Assembly (NCBI GenBank): GCA_017538365.1
Contig: JAFYIZ010000047.1
Location: 1 to 64,000, forward strand
Length of the DNA stretch: 64,000 nt
Reading direction: 5' to 3'
DNA from: a bacterium
GTDB lineage: Bacteria; UBP6; UBA1177
The notes below the pieces were generated by a model. The model made no database searches, had not been told where the DNA came from, and saw only the letters and a program-made list of their open reading frames with translations. A program made the translations under genes and the position numbers. The first letter of the stretch is position 1. Every line of letters starts with the position of its first letter. Positions 26,756 through 36,368 of this stretch are shown here, piece by piece.

Positions 26756-29700
26756 ATGAAGAAAATCCTTGTTTTACTTATTGCAACATTATTGTTCAAT
26801 TATGTGAATGCTTCCTTCTTTAGGCCTTTGAGCTTTTCTGTTGAGTGTGAACGAAATCCGTGTAACAGCGTCTGCTTTCCTATGAATGAACTTTGCAGTA
26901 ATTTTGATGTCAATTTTTGTGATTCTGAAACTCTGCCAACTGAAGTTTCCGTTTCTATTTTGCCTATATTTATAAATTTAGGAGAAATGACATTTTTTAG
27001 CAAAGCTTCAACGATTAAAAATCTCCAGATGGACATAGAGAACTATTTAGAATACAGCGGAATCAATCACAAGTTCAATTTTATGCCTCCAGTTTCTATA
27101 GATTATTCTCTTGCTCTCATAAATGATTCCTACCTTTATGATGCCGCAAAAGGTGAAATTCCAAGTATTAACGCACTTCGTACAAAATATGGCGCAGATA
27201 TTGTAGTGTTGTTTGTTTATGAAGAAGATGATGATTATTCCGGAGAATCTTGGGCTATTCCGGCTTTAACGCCACAAGATGCTTTTGTTGTGATTAATTT
27301 AAATGGTATCTCAGAGAAGCCGGTGGAATATGTAGTTGCTCATGAAATAGGACATCTTATGGGAGCTGTTCACGAACCGGGAGAAGAACTTAATAATCAG
27401 CCATTATGTAGCTATGGAAGAGGTTTTTGTAACTATTCCAGCTTTAAAAGGACTATTATGGCAACGGCATGCGAAGTTTCTTTCAATTTAATCTATGGAT
27501 ATTCTACTGGTGAAACATCAACAAATTATACTCACAATACCGCGAAACTGATAAATCTTTATGCTCCGTACATAGCATCTTTTTATGAAAAGAAAAAGCT
27601 GTGTCTGGATAAAGATGGAGATTCTGTTTGCGATACTTCAGAGAGGTTTGAAAATTTTAGAGACGCAATCGCAAACTGTTACAATGCTATTTTAGACGAA
27701 TGGACTTGCGATGTTGCTGAAATGGCAAATTTAATAGGTGTTGATGAGCTGAATATTTTGGTTGATAACTGCCAGAATAAATATAATGAAAAAGAGCAGG
27801 GTAAATACGAAATAGTAGTTGCTCCATGCGAAAATGGAACTGATGATGTCGGAGGAGCATTTTGTAAAGGAGCTGCATATAAAGATAAAAACGGTAACTG
27901 GTGGTGGCAGCCGGATCATGATCTTGACGGAACAGGTGATGCCTGCGACCACGACACAGTTTGGAGCGAATTTAACGGAGTCCCGACGGGCAATTCTATT
28001 GTAGATGAAATTGTCACAGAAAATGGTGGTTTGCAAGTAGCCATAATAAGGATGAATGAAACACTATCTGTTCCCATCAACCTGAACAAGTCGCAATCGA
28101 CTTCGACAAGTACAAAAATTACAACGACAAGATACTGCTGGTTGCCAGAGTGGGATAAAGATTCTTGGGGAATAGACGGACACTGCACGACGGAAGAAAA
28201 ACACAAAACTAACTTTTCAGAATATTGCGACACAAATTTCGGATACAGTCACGGAAGTGATCCTGTGCCGATAAGTACAGAACGAGTTTTGACATGGAAA
28301 TTTATCAAAGACAAAACCGATTCTACAAAAAGTAATGAGTTTACTAAAATTAAGACAGGAGAAACTGGAATAATCAATTGGAATTGGAGACATGATTTTT
28401 CAGAAGACACAGACGATGAATATTTGAAAAGAGCTTTGAAGACAGCAACTAGTTGCCAAAGTTCAGCACCATTAGGTTTCTGCGATGACGGTATTGTTCC
28501 AAAATTTTACTATACGATGTCAACGGGTGTTCACAGCGGAGATATGGATGAAGATTATATTACAAACGATAACGAAATAAATCCGACTTTCTTTAAGAAC
28601 CAAAAGAAATACACCCGTTCGTCAAGACTTACTCTCGATCCTATAACGATTTCATATCACAAAGAGCCAGTCCTTTCTTTTTTCCCTATCGGCTATTATT
28701 GTACAGGTGGCTGTAATTTTCCGGTAGAAGAATGGCATGACATGCTTATTGGCAGGCTTATATACGGGCCGCGTCCTTATGAAATGCCGGGAATGGAACA
28801 TTACTTCAAGAATACTTACGGCTCAGATTTGATTAACACTGGTGTTTCGTTCAGAGAATGGAGTCGTAACGCTGTTGGAATGCCTTCCGTTGCTGAAAAG
28901 AGCCGACCGGTGTATCTTCTTACGATAACCGAAAACGCTTCAAAAATGAATGAAGGTATCGTTGCCGTTCAAAATAGCGGATTTATACCTCGAAGCGGAG
29001 AAGCTGCATCACCAAATTCGACATTTGAAATCAAAGAAATGGATTTAAATTCCAACGGAGACTGGAGAACAAAAGGCATTTTAGATGTTAGCGAAGTTCC
29101 AAATTTTATGCCGATAACATCGACTTATCACAATAGAGAGCTTTATATCGTCAACAAAAACAGCGGCAACACAGCGCATATATATCGAATTGACAAAACC
29201 GATCTGGCAATTACACCTCAGCAATTCATCAATATATGCCCAGTGCAGTGGATTTTTACACTGGTAGACTTAGGTACTATTATAAATCTTTCAAACATTA
29301 CGCTTCATTCAGTCGGAAACAGCCTCTTTGCTCTTGGAAAAACCACTTCTGGAATGAAAGTCTACAAACTTTCAGAACAGAATGGGAACAATTATTTTGA
29401 AGATATTTCCGGCACTGCAATGCCTCAAATCAGGGATGTCTACAATGTTGAAGTCAAAGACGGCGTTCTTTACCTTGCGGGTGGAGCACTGCTTAGTGAA
29501 AGTGAAGTGCATTTCACGAACGATATCTGGCGTTTCACTGAAACCGACGGTTGGCAGCTTATCCGCAATGATCTCAACATCTTCCCTGTAACTCTGAGAA
29601 TCGATTTTGACGGAGACAATATAATCCTTACCGACAGAGTCATAAGACCGAACGGAACGACAGACAGAGCGATATTTGCAGATGACGGCACAGGCGATAT

Positions 29701-30706
29701 CGTGATAGAAACAGTTCCTGTAGAAGGAGCTAATGTTCAGGGTTTTGGTGATTACTGTCTGAAAGAATCCGAAACAGCTGTTCAAGGCGGCATAGAAACA
29801 AGCGGAGAATGCGTTCCGTTCACTCATCCGTGGTATAGCTCTTTTTCTGCCGGTGCAACCGTTTACAGCCTGGATGGAAAAGAAGGAAGGCTTTATGTCG
29901 GCACAAACAATGCAATAAAAGTTTACGATATTTCCGATCCGATTGCACCTGTTTTAGTTTCATCCTTCTCGACGAGCAGCAGAGTCAACGACCTTGAAGT
30001 TTACGGCAACACTCTTTTTGCAGCAACAAACGGAGGACTCTACAAGCTTGATGCTTCAAACGACACGCTTACACAAACATTGTTCGTTTCGGCTACCCTC
30101 AACTACCAGTACAAAGTTGAAGTTTACGACGGAAAACTTTATGTCGGTGACGACAACGGCATAAAAGTCAGAGACCTTGAAACTATGAGCGTTCTCACCT
30201 CGGTAAACAACGGATCAGTGCTCGATTTTGCAATAGAAAACGGTGAAATCGGACTTTACAAAGATGCTTTGTTCTCTCCGGTAGAGATCCGCGATGCAGA
30301 GACGCTGACTTTAAAAGCAAATGAGTTTTTCGGATGCTTTGAGATAGAAGTCGGAAGCTCTGACGGCAGATTCTATCTTTCATGCGACGATGAAACCTAT
30401 CGCTTTGAAGATGACGGAGACGGCGGAATTTCTTTCACTGAACTTTCGGGCGATATCAGAGAACTTCAGGATGTCTACACTTTCGACGGATATACTTATT
30501 TTTACGATGAAAACACAATCTGGATTTCAACCAGCAACGATGTTCCGGCTATTTGCGGAAACGGCATAGTCGAAGGTGACGAAGTCTGCGACGGAGGACA
30601 GATCGATTGTGAAGAGTTGGATTCAAATTATGTCAGCGGAACTGCTACCTGCAACTCAACATGTGACGGCTACAATACGAATAATTGCTCCGATGACGGG
30701 TGGTAA
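26756..30706 (+). CDS. Secreted metzincin-like metalloprotease with propeller and CGNG repeat
   Basis: 1,316 residues; start at ATG 26756 (GGAG six bases upstream; ATG 26744 contains that GGAG). Signal peptide MKKILVLLIATLLFNYVNA. The zinc site is H196-E197-x2-H200-x2-G203-x2-H206 (HEIGHLMGAVH). A likely Met-turn follows in RTIMATA about 30 residues on, so this is a metzincin of reprolysin-like type. Residues 420-1000 are long unassigned regions with DxDxDG-like calcium loops (DKDGDSVCD, DHDLDGTGDACDHD). The section 1030-1270 has kelch/LVIVD-like blades (EVYGNTLFAATNGGLYKLD, KVYDISDPIAPVLVSSF). The end is a DUF4215-type Cys repeat (CGNGIVEGDEVCDGG). Probably a secreted or surface protease; substrate unknown. 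Confidence 0.82.
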   Translation: MKKILVLLIATLLFNYVNASFFRPLSFSVECERNPCNSVCFPMNELCSNFDVNFCDSETLPTEVSVSILPIFINLGEMTFFSKASTIKNLQMDIENYLEYSGINHKFNFMPPVSIDYSLALINDSYLYDAAKGEIPSINALRTKYGADIVVLFVYEEDDDYSGESWAIPALTPQDAFVVINLNGISEKPVEYVVAHEIGHLMGAVHEPGEELNNQPLCSYGRGFCNYSSFKRTIMATACEVSFNLIYGYSTGETSTNYTHNTAKLINLYAPYIASFYEKKKLCLDKDGDSVCDTSERFENFRDAIANCYNAILDEWTCDVAEMANLIGVDELNILVDNCQNKYNEKEQGKYEIVVAPCENGTDDVGGAFCKGAAYKDKNGNWWWQPDHDLDGTGDACDHDTVWSEFNGVPTGNSIVDEIVTENGGLQVAIIRMNETLSVPINLNKSQSTSTSTKITTTRYCWLPEWDKDSWGIDGHCTTEEKHKTNFSEYCDTNFGYSHGSDPVPISTERVLTWKFIKDKTDSTKSNEFTKIKTGETGIINWNWRHDFSEDTDDEYLKRALKTATSCQSSAPLGFCDDGIVPKFYYTMSTGVHSGDMDEDYITNDNEINPTFFKNQKKYTRSSRLTLDPITISYHKEPVLSFFPIGYYCTGGCNFPVEEWHDMLIGRLIYGPRPYEMPGMEHYFKNTYGSDLINTGVSFREWSRNAVGMPSVAEKSRPVYLLTITENASKMNEGIVAVQNSGFIPRSGEAASPNSTFEIKEMDLNSNGDWRTKGILDVSEVPNFMPITSTYHNRELYIVNKNSGNTAHIYRIDKTDLAITPQQFINICPVQWIFTLVDLGTIINLSNITLHSVGNSLFALGKTTSGMKVYKLSEQNGNNYFEDISGTAMPQIRDVYNVEVKDGVLYLAGGALLSESEVHFTNDIWRFTETDGWQLIRNDLNIFPVTLRIDFDGDNIILTDRVIRPNGTTDRAIFADDGTGDIVIETVPVEGANVQGFGDYCLKESETAVQGGIETSGECVPFTHPWYSSFSAGATVYSLDGKEGRLYVGTNNAIKVYDISDPIAPVLVSSFSTSSRVNDLEVYGNTLFAATNGGLYKLDASNDTLTQTLFVSATLNYQYKVEVYDGKLYVGDDNGIKVRDLETMSVLTSVNNGSVLDFAIENGEIGLYKDALFSPVEIRDAETLTLKANEFFGCFEIEVGSSDGRFYLSCDDETYRFEDDGDGGISFTELSGDIRELQDVYTFDGYTYFYDENTIWISTSNDVPAICGNGIVEGDEVCDGGQIDCEELDSNYVSGTATCNSTCDGYNTNNCSDDGW

Positions 30707-30806
30707 TCAAGCCAGCGCAAACCCATAAATACAACACATGCCCTCGTCGCTCCGCGCCACTCCCACTAACTTGACGAGAGAATGATACCGTTTGCAGAGC
30801 TTTAAT

Positions 30807-30834
30807 TTGACAAACATCTGTCCATCAATAAAAT
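30807..30834 (+). promoter_or_regulatory. Predicted promoter of lipoprotein gene 30873
   Basis: TTGACA (30807-30812), 16 bp spacer, TAAAAT (30829-30834), 39 bp before the start codon. Confidence 0.6.
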
Positions 30835-30872
30835 TTTCAGGCTTTTTTATAGACTTAACGCGAGAGATGAAA

Positions 30873-33329
30873 ATGAGAAAATTATTTCAAATCATGCTGC
30901 TTGCAGCGGTTGTTTTGCTTGTTTCCTGCGGTGGAAGCAAAAAATCACAAGATTCATGTCCTGACGGTTATGATTGGTCGGGAACCGACTGCGTAAAAAG
31001 AACAGATCAGAGTGATTCCGGTGATTCTACTGTCACTGATACCGATACTCCGTCGGACGACGGCGACACGGCTGATGACACTGAACCGGATGAAGATGCC
31101 GACACTGAAGAACCGGACAACGAACAGTCGGATTACAACGGCAGTTGCAAAGAGATCCGCAGCGGAGATGCGTATGAAATAAATGTCGAGACGAATAAAC
31201 TTACTATCGGTAATGTTACGATTAACGGTAAATCCGACAACGCTGCTCTTTACGGTGAAATCTGGGCTGAAAACAGGGAAACTCTTTCGGAATTCAAACT
31301 TGGTGACGTAAATTCCGAGTTTTCAGGCAAAACAGTAAATATCCCGAAAGGAAGATACAGTTTCGCTTTCAGACCTGTTTCTTCGGCAAACAAAGTCGCG
31401 ATCGAAGGTCTGGATAATGTTGATATGTCGGTCGGTGACAAAAAACTTGATTTCGATCTTCCGCTTTATCATTTAACGGGAAAGGTCCTCAACAATTCAG
31501 ATGCCGCTTTTACTGTTGAAGAGAGTTATCAGGAGTCCACTCAGCTTGTGGTCAAAAACGGAGCTTTCGAGAAAGTACTTCCTTACAGCGAGTTTGCTGC
31601 TTACGATCTTCTTCTTCCGAAAGGAACTTATTCCGTTTATTTCAAAGGTCAGCTCGCGGCAGGAGAAGGGATTTTTGAAGGAACGGTCATTGATAGTTCA
31701 CAAGCTTTTGCGGTCGAAGAAGATACCGAGCGTGATATCAAAATTCAGACGATCACTTTTACCGGTTCAATTGCCAAAAAAGGATATGCCGATGATGGTT
31801 ATGAGGTAAATAAAGGTCAGCTCATTCTTGTCGAAAATCCTCCTTTGGGTGCTAAAAACGGCGTTGTTGTTTCCGATCTTTCTGCGGCATCGGCTTACAG
31901 CATCACTGTTACTGCCGGCGCTAAGCTCAATCTTCTCTATCTCCCGGAAGCAGATTCTTATCCTGTACGTTATATAAAGCTGGAAACCTGGAGTTCTGAA
32001 ACCGAAACTCCTGCATCACACAATATCACGCTTGATTTCGGAAGAGTTTACGGAAAAATCACGTTCCTTGGCGGCAATAGTTTCCCGACGCTTACGAACT
32101 GCTCCGAAGCGGACTGCACGATAGGCAAACTCAAAGCGACGCTGGAAACCTTGTCAATGGATGAAGCTATATCTCTTGTTGTTAAAGATCTCGGCACGGA
32201 TTTGGATACCGATGAAGAAGGAAACGTTGTCGGCGCAACTTATGATGCTCTGCTTGTCAGAAGAAATTTCTTTAAATACACTGATTCGGAAGGGCAGGAA
32301 AAGAGCGAATATATAGGAAAAACCTACGCGATGAATTTCGAAAGCCATCTTAATGATATCAAAGGAGGTTTTACAGCTCTTCCTTTCTCGGTTCCGGCAA
32401 CTTATACGAACAGTGAAGGCAACAAGGTTTCGTCGTTTGCTTTCTATGTTACGGAAGCCGACGGAACGAAAACATGGCTCACCGAAAAAAATATTGATAT
32501 TGATGTCTCTCCGAGCAAGGTGACTGGAAAAATCACTCTCAACGGATCGACTTTCGAGACTGATAAATCCGATTTTATCAAGCTCAAAGATTCAAGCGGT
32601 ATCGAATATCCGGTTTTGAATTTTTCGGAACTTTCAGGCGGAGAATTTACTTTCTATGCGCCGAAAGGAACTTACGACGTTCTTTATGACGGTGAACACA
32701 TTCTTTTGAACAGCTTTAAAACATACATCGAGCATGATTTTGAAATCGGCGGGAACGGAAACACTCACGACTTTGAGATAAAAACCGGTTCGGTGGCTTT
32801 GGATTTCAATGTAAACGGAACGCCTTTCGCAGAGTGGGTCGAGGCTCAGAAAAATCTTGATGATATGGGACTTGCGGTAAATATCGACAAAACGGCAAGC
32901 GATTTCGTACTCGATCTTTCCAAAAAAGAGGGAAAATACGTTGCTGAAGTTCTTCTCGGTTCGACTGTAAACGCATATCTTGAACTTGTTTTTGCCGATA
33001 AAGTCTCTTCGGAAAAGAGCTATTCCAGAATCAGACTTCTTTCGTCGCAAAACATGACATCGGGAATAACCGTCAAAGACGATCTTACCCTTGTAAAATC
33101 CGATATCTCCGTGAAACTTAACGGAAATGCAGTCAAAGCTTCCGGTTATGCTGCAAAACTCAGGATTCAGGGAACTAATTCGAGTGAGATCTTCTGTCCG
33201 GCTGAAACTGCGGTCAGTGCATTCTTCAAGAAAGGCGAATACAAAAGCCCGACTCCTGAGCTTTTCCTTAACGAAGGTTTTGAAGCAAAGCACAAAATAC
33301 CTCTCAAATGTCTCTATTTCGGTGAATAA
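30873..33329 (+). CDS. Large acidic-linker lipoprotein with repeated beta-sandwich domains
   Basis: 818 residues from ATG 30873; GAGAG sits six bases upstream, whereas ATG 30867 directly abuts it. Lipobox LLVSC (C19). A short Cys motif DSCPDGYDWSGTDCV precedes an Asp/Thr spacer (about 45-95, DTDTPSDDGDTADDTEPDED). The mature part repeats a pattern of LTGKVLNNS / FTGSIAKKG / VYGKITFLGG / VTGKITLNGS strands followed by PKGTYDVLYDG-like strands. This suggests several carboxypeptidase-regulatory-like or transthyretin-like beta-sandwiches in tandem. Likely a surface structural or adhesive protein; function not assigned. Confidence 0.72.
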   Translation: MRKLFQIMLLAAVVLLVSCGGSKKSQDSCPDGYDWSGTDCVKRTDQSDSGDSTVTDTDTPSDDGDTADDTEPDEDADTEEPDNEQSDYNGSCKEIRSGDAYEINVETNKLTIGNVTINGKSDNAALYGEIWAENRETLSEFKLGDVNSEFSGKTVNIPKGRYSFAFRPVSSANKVAIEGLDNVDMSVGDKKLDFDLPLYHLTGKVLNNSDAAFTVEESYQESTQLVVKNGAFEKVLPYSEFAAYDLLLPKGTYSVYFKGQLAAGEGIFEGTVIDSSQAFAVEEDTERDIKIQTITFTGSIAKKGYADDGYEVNKGQLILVENPPLGAKNGVVVSDLSAASAYSITVTAGAKLNLLYLPEADSYPVRYIKLETWSSETETPASHNITLDFGRVYGKITFLGGNSFPTLTNCSEADCTIGKLKATLETLSMDEAISLVVKDLGTDLDTDEEGNVVGATYDALLVRRNFFKYTDSEGQEKSEYIGKTYAMNFESHLNDIKGGFTALPFSVPATYTNSEGNKVSSFAFYVTEADGTKTWLTEKNIDIDVSPSKVTGKITLNGSTFETDKSDFIKLKDSSGIEYPVLNFSELSGGEFTFYAPKGTYDVLYDGEHILLNSFKTYIEHDFEIGGNGNTHDFEIKTGSVALDFNVNGTPFAEWVEAQKNLDDMGLAVNIDKTASDFVLDLSKKEGKYVAEVLLGSTVNAYLELVFADKVSSEKSYSRIRLLSSQNMTSGITVKDDLTLVKSDISVKLNGNAVKASGYAAKLRIQGTNSSEIFCPAETAVSAFFKKGEYKSPTPELFLNEGFEAKHKIPLKCLYFGE

Positions 33330-33359
33330 TTCATACATTTTTTCTAATTAGGAGGAATT

Positions 33360-34226
33360 ATGAAACGTGTAGTTACTGTCCAGGATATTTCATGCCTCGG
33401 CAAATGTTCTCTTACCGTTGCACTGCCGGTAATTTCGGCGATGGGTGTTGAAACATGCGTTATTCCGACTGCGGTTCTTTCGACTCATACGGTTTTCAAA
33501 GGTTTTACTTTCCACGATCTGACTGGCGAAATCGCTCCGATTATGGAACACTGGAAAAAGGAAAAATTCCGTTTCGACGCGATATACACAGGTTATCTCG
33601 GCTCTTTCGAGCAGCTTGAACTTATGAAAAAGCTCATTGACGATTTCGGCGGAAAGGAGACTTTGGCGATAGTTGATCCGTGCATGGCGGATAACGGCAA
33701 GCTTTATCCCGGTTTTACTCAGGAATTTGCTTTTGCGATGGCGAAACTCTGTGCGAAAGCCGATATCGTCGTTCCGAATATGACTGAAGCAAGTTTCATG
33801 CTCGGTGTTCCGTATCGCGCTGGAGGCACTTACGATGAAACTTATCTCAAGAAAATACTTAAGGATATTGCTGCGCTGGGTGCAAAGAAAGTCGTTCTCA
33901 AAGGCGTCGAATTTCCCGAAGACCAGCCGTCGTTCAAAAATGTTGCAGGAAAGATCGGAATCGTTGCCTACGACGCTGAAAACGATGCTTTCTCAAGCTA
34001 TTTCCACGAAAAAGTCGACCAGACTTTCCACGGAACGGGCGATATTTTCGCAAGCGTTTTTACCGGCGCTTATCTGAGAGGTTTTACTCTTGAAGAATCG
34101 TATTCTCTTGCTGCCGATTTCGTTGTCGAAGCTATCAAAGAGACGATGAGGCACGAAAATCGCAACTGGTACGGTGTCGATTTCGAAGCGGTTTTCCCGT
34201 ATCTTATCAAGCGTTTGGAACGCTGA
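33360..34226 (+). CDS. pdxY: Pyridoxal/pyridoxamine kinase family protein
   Basis: 288 residues, ribokinase fold. N-terminal VTVQDISCLGKCSLTVALPVISAMG and the middle AIYTGYLGSFEQL match the pyridoxal kinase family; the anion hole and catalytic Asp lie in FHGTGDIFASVF near residue 226. It phosphorylates pyridoxal or pyridoxamine in B6 salvage. Strong AGGAGG before the ATG. It ends five bases from the convergent gene on the minus strand. The symbol is by family similarity; pdxK-type activity is not excluded. Confidence 0.88.
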   Translation: MKRVVTVQDISCLGKCSLTVALPVISAMGVETCVIPTAVLSTHTVFKGFTFHDLTGEIAPIMEHWKKEKFRFDAIYTGYLGSFEQLELMKKLIDDFGGKETLAIVDPCMADNGKLYPGFTQEFAFAMAKLCAKADIVVPNMTEASFMLGVPYRAGGTYDETYLKKILKDIAALGAKKVVLKGVEFPEDQPSFKNVAGKIGIVAYDAENDAFSSYFHEKVDQTFHGTGDIFASVFTGAYLRGFTLEESYSLAADFVVEAIKETMRHENRNWYGVDFEAVFPYLIKRLER

Positions 34227-34231
34227 TCTTA

Positions 34232-34900
34232 TTATTTGGTTTCTTTTTCGGCGATTCTGCCGTTTCCTTTGAAAATCGAATTTTCGGGAACAAACCCGCG
34301 AACGCATGAAAGCGGGTAAACTACAGAATTTCTTCCGATTATTGTTCCTGGGTTAAGAACTGAATTGCAGCCGATTTCGGCATTGTCGCCAAGAATTGCA
34401 GAAAATTTGCGAAGTCCAGTTTCAAGTGTTTCGCCTTCGCAGTGTATTTTGACATTTCCCGGAATCGAGCGGACATTCGAAAGGATGACTCCGGCTCCGA
34501 TGTGGGCGTGAAAACCTAAAACCGAGTCTCCGACATAGTTGAAGTGAGGTGTCTGCACTTTGTTGAAAAGAAAACTGTTTTTTATTTCGGTTGAATTACC
34601 GATTACCGAGTTGTTTCCGATTATCGCACTGCCGCGGATGAAGGCGCTCTGTCTGATTTCGACGTCATGTCCGATGATTGTCGGTCCTTTGATGAATGCA
34701 GTTTCGGCGATTTCAGTGTTTCTGCCGACCCAGACATTTTCCTTTATCATCGTGTAGTCGCTGCCGAGTGTCGGCCCTTTTTTCAGAATATACTCTTTGA
34801 TGAGCGGCAGAATTTCGTGCGGATAATCACAACCCTCGAAAATATCTGCGAAATCGGTTTGCGTTAAATCCAAAAGTGCGTTGATTTTGATTTTTTCCAT
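34232..34900 (-). CDS. Left-handed beta-helix (hexapeptide) transferase-like protein, GlmU C-terminal type
   Basis: 222 residues. After 50 residues of helical start (KINALLDLTQTDFADIFEGC), hexapeptide turns follow: VWVGRNTEIAETAFIKGPTI, IIGHDVEI, IGNNSVIGNSTEIKNS, IGAGVILSNVRS, ILGDNAEIGCNSVLNPGTII. This is the acetyltransferase-type half of GlmU and related nucleotidyltransferases, without the nucleotidyltransferase domain. It may acetylate or bind a sugar nucleotide; the substrate is unknown. It starts 8 bp after the stop of the M50 protease gene. Confidence 0.82.
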   Translation of the reverse strand: MEKIKINALLDLTQTDFADIFEGCDYPHEILPLIKEYILKKGPTLGSDYTMIKENVWVGRNTEIAETAFIKGPTIIGHDVEIRQSAFIRGSAIIGNNSVIGNSTEIKNSFLFNKVQTPHFNYVGDSVLGFHAHIGAGVILSNVRSIPGNVKIHCEGETLETGLRKFSAILGDNAEIGCNSVLNPGTIIGRNSVVYPLSCVRGFVPENSIFKGNGRIAEKETK

Positions 34901-34907
34901 GATTCAC

Positions 34908-35558
34908 CTACCCGAAAATTAAACTTGGAATCAATATAAAAAGGTTGAGGATGAGCTGTGCCGGAATGAGAAGATATTTGAAAGCTCCGGTTACTACCAG
35001 AACCATGATTATGATGAATCCGTATCTTTCAAGCGTGATGAAGATCCTGTCGTATTCGCGCGGCAGAAAACCGTTTAAAATCCTGCTCCCGTCAAGCGGC
35101 GGTATCGGAATGAGGTTGAAGAAGCACAGCAGAATGTTGAACATGAGCGAGATATAGAAAAAAGTTATAACGATCTCATTCGGGAAAAACCGGTATGCAG
35201 CAACGTAAAAAAAGGCGCTGATGAATGCTAGAATGAGATTGCTCAAAGGACCTGCCGCAGCTACGATCATCATGCCGCGTCTCATGCTTATGTGAGGATA
35301 AAAACGGTACGGATTGACGGGAACCGGTTTCGCTCCGCCGAAAAAAACTCCGGCTAAAAGGTAACTTAAAAGCGGAACAACGACCGACATCATCGGATCA
35401 ATGTGGGCTATCGGGTTCAATGTGAGCCGGCCGGCGTCTTTGGCAGTCGAATCGCCGAGTTTCAGCGCCGCGAATCCGTGGGCGACTTCGTGGACAACCA
35501 TAGAAAAGAGCAGGGGAATTATGCCGATTGCGATGTAAAATATTTTGTTTCTTACCAT
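34908..35558 (-). CDS. Site-2 protease family membrane protein (peptidase M50B)
   Basis: 216 residues with four to five membrane helices. The zinc site is HEVAH (H23, E24, H27) in the first core helix and the second metal motif is NLIPIPPLDGSRI near residue 155. This short form without PDZ or CBS domains is common (YwhC-like). It probably cuts membrane-embedded substrates; the substrate is unknown. Seven bases separate it from maf upstream. Confidence 0.92.
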   Translation of the reverse strand: MVRNKIFYIAIGIIPLLFSMVVHEVAHGFAALKLGDSTAKDAGRLTLNPIAHIDPMMSVVVPLLSYLLAGVFFGGAKPVPVNPYRFYPHISMRRGMMIVAAAGPLSNLILAFISAFFYVAAYRFFPNEIVITFFYISLMFNILLCFFNLIPIPPLDGSRILNGFLPREYDRIFITLERYGFIIIMVLVVTGAFKYLLIPAQLILNLFILIPSLIFG

Positions 35559-35565
35559 TTTGACC

Positions 35566-36144
35566 TCAACTGTTGTGTTTAAACCCTAATTTTTCAAGAT
35601 TTTCGATGACTTCGCAAACCGGAAGTCCGATCACGTTCGAGTGGGAGCCGTTTATTGCTCTGACCATAAACGCCGCCTTGCCCTGAATTGCATAAGCTCC
35701 CGCTTTGTCGTAAGGCTCGTCGGTATCACAGTAAAAAGCGATTTCATCAGCCGAAAGTGTTTTGAACTCAACATCGGTGCTGACTGAAAAAACGGAAGTT
35801 TTTCCTTTGTAGAATATCGCGACACCGGTGCAGACCTGATGAGTTCTGCCGCTGAGTTCCGAGAGGATTCTTTCGGCGTCGGTTCTATTTTTCGGTTTGC
35901 CGATGACTTCGCTTTCCAAAGCGACGACGGTGTCTGCGGAAATAACCGGAATATCATAGTAATCACTTGAATTTACTACTGATTTTCCTTTTTGTTCAGC
36001 TAAAGATTCAACGATTTCGGTCGGTTTTAGCCCCTGTTGGATCTTTTCTTCGCAGCACGGTTTTACAACAATTGGTTCGAAGCCGGCATCTTTCAAAAGT
36101 TCAAACCTTCTCGGAGAGCCTGAAGCAAGCACTATTTTCATCAT
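35566..36144 (-). CDS. maf: Maf-family nucleoside triphosphate pyrophosphatase
   Basis: 192 residues from ATG 36144 (GGAG six bases upstream; TTG at 36156 in frame overlaps it, ATG 36141 is an alternative). Signature IVLASGSPRRFELL at the start, ISADTVVALES and IGKPKNRTDAERILSELSG in the middle, GAYAIQGKAAFMVRAINGSHSNVIGLP at the end. Maf proteins hydrolyse non-canonical nucleotides or dTTP/UTP and affect septation. First gene of the minus-strand set maf, site-2 protease, beta-helix protein. Confidence 0.95.
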   Translation of the reverse strand: MMKIVLASGSPRRFELLKDAGFEPIVVKPCCEEKIQQGLKPTEIVESLAEQKGKSVVNSSDYYDIPVISADTVVALESEVIGKPKNRTDAERILSELSGRTHQVCTGVAIFYKGKTSVFSVSTDVEFKTLSADEIAFYCDTDEPYDKAGAYAIQGKAAFMVRAINGSHSNVIGLPVCEVIENLEKLGFKHNS

Positions 36145-36160
36145 TTCTATCTCCAAATGC

Positions 36161-36215
36161 GGCCATGCCTTTTTCCCGTCTCCACTTTGGAGAGGGAATT
36201 AAGAGGTGAGGCCAT
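36161..36215. repeat. Intergenic hairpin repeat upstream of maf
   Basis: GGCCATGCCTTTTTCCC, a TCTCCACTTTGGAGA hairpin, then GGGAATTAAGAGGTGAGGCC. The outer GGCC ends also pair. A relative with the same CTCCAC/GTGGAG core and GAGGT flank lies at 53736-53789, also just upstream of a minus-strand gene. Dispersed intergenic palindrome family. Confidence 0.6.
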
Positions 36216-36291
36216 CAAAAAAACGCGGGATTATACTTGAAAACGGAAGAAAAAACAGATTATTCTTGATTTTGCTATATTAAAAAAAATA

Positions 36292-36320
36292 TTGACTTAA
36301 AAAGTAAATTCTAGTTATAT
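36292..36320 (+). promoter_or_regulatory. Predicted promoter of the coiled-coil gene
   Basis: TTGACT (36292-36297), 17 bp spacer, TTATAT (36315-36320), about 50 bp before the start. Confidence 0.55.
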
Positions 36321-36368
36321 GGTGCGCTTTTTTGGTGTTTCGTTGAAAATTACATATTGGAGGAAAAT

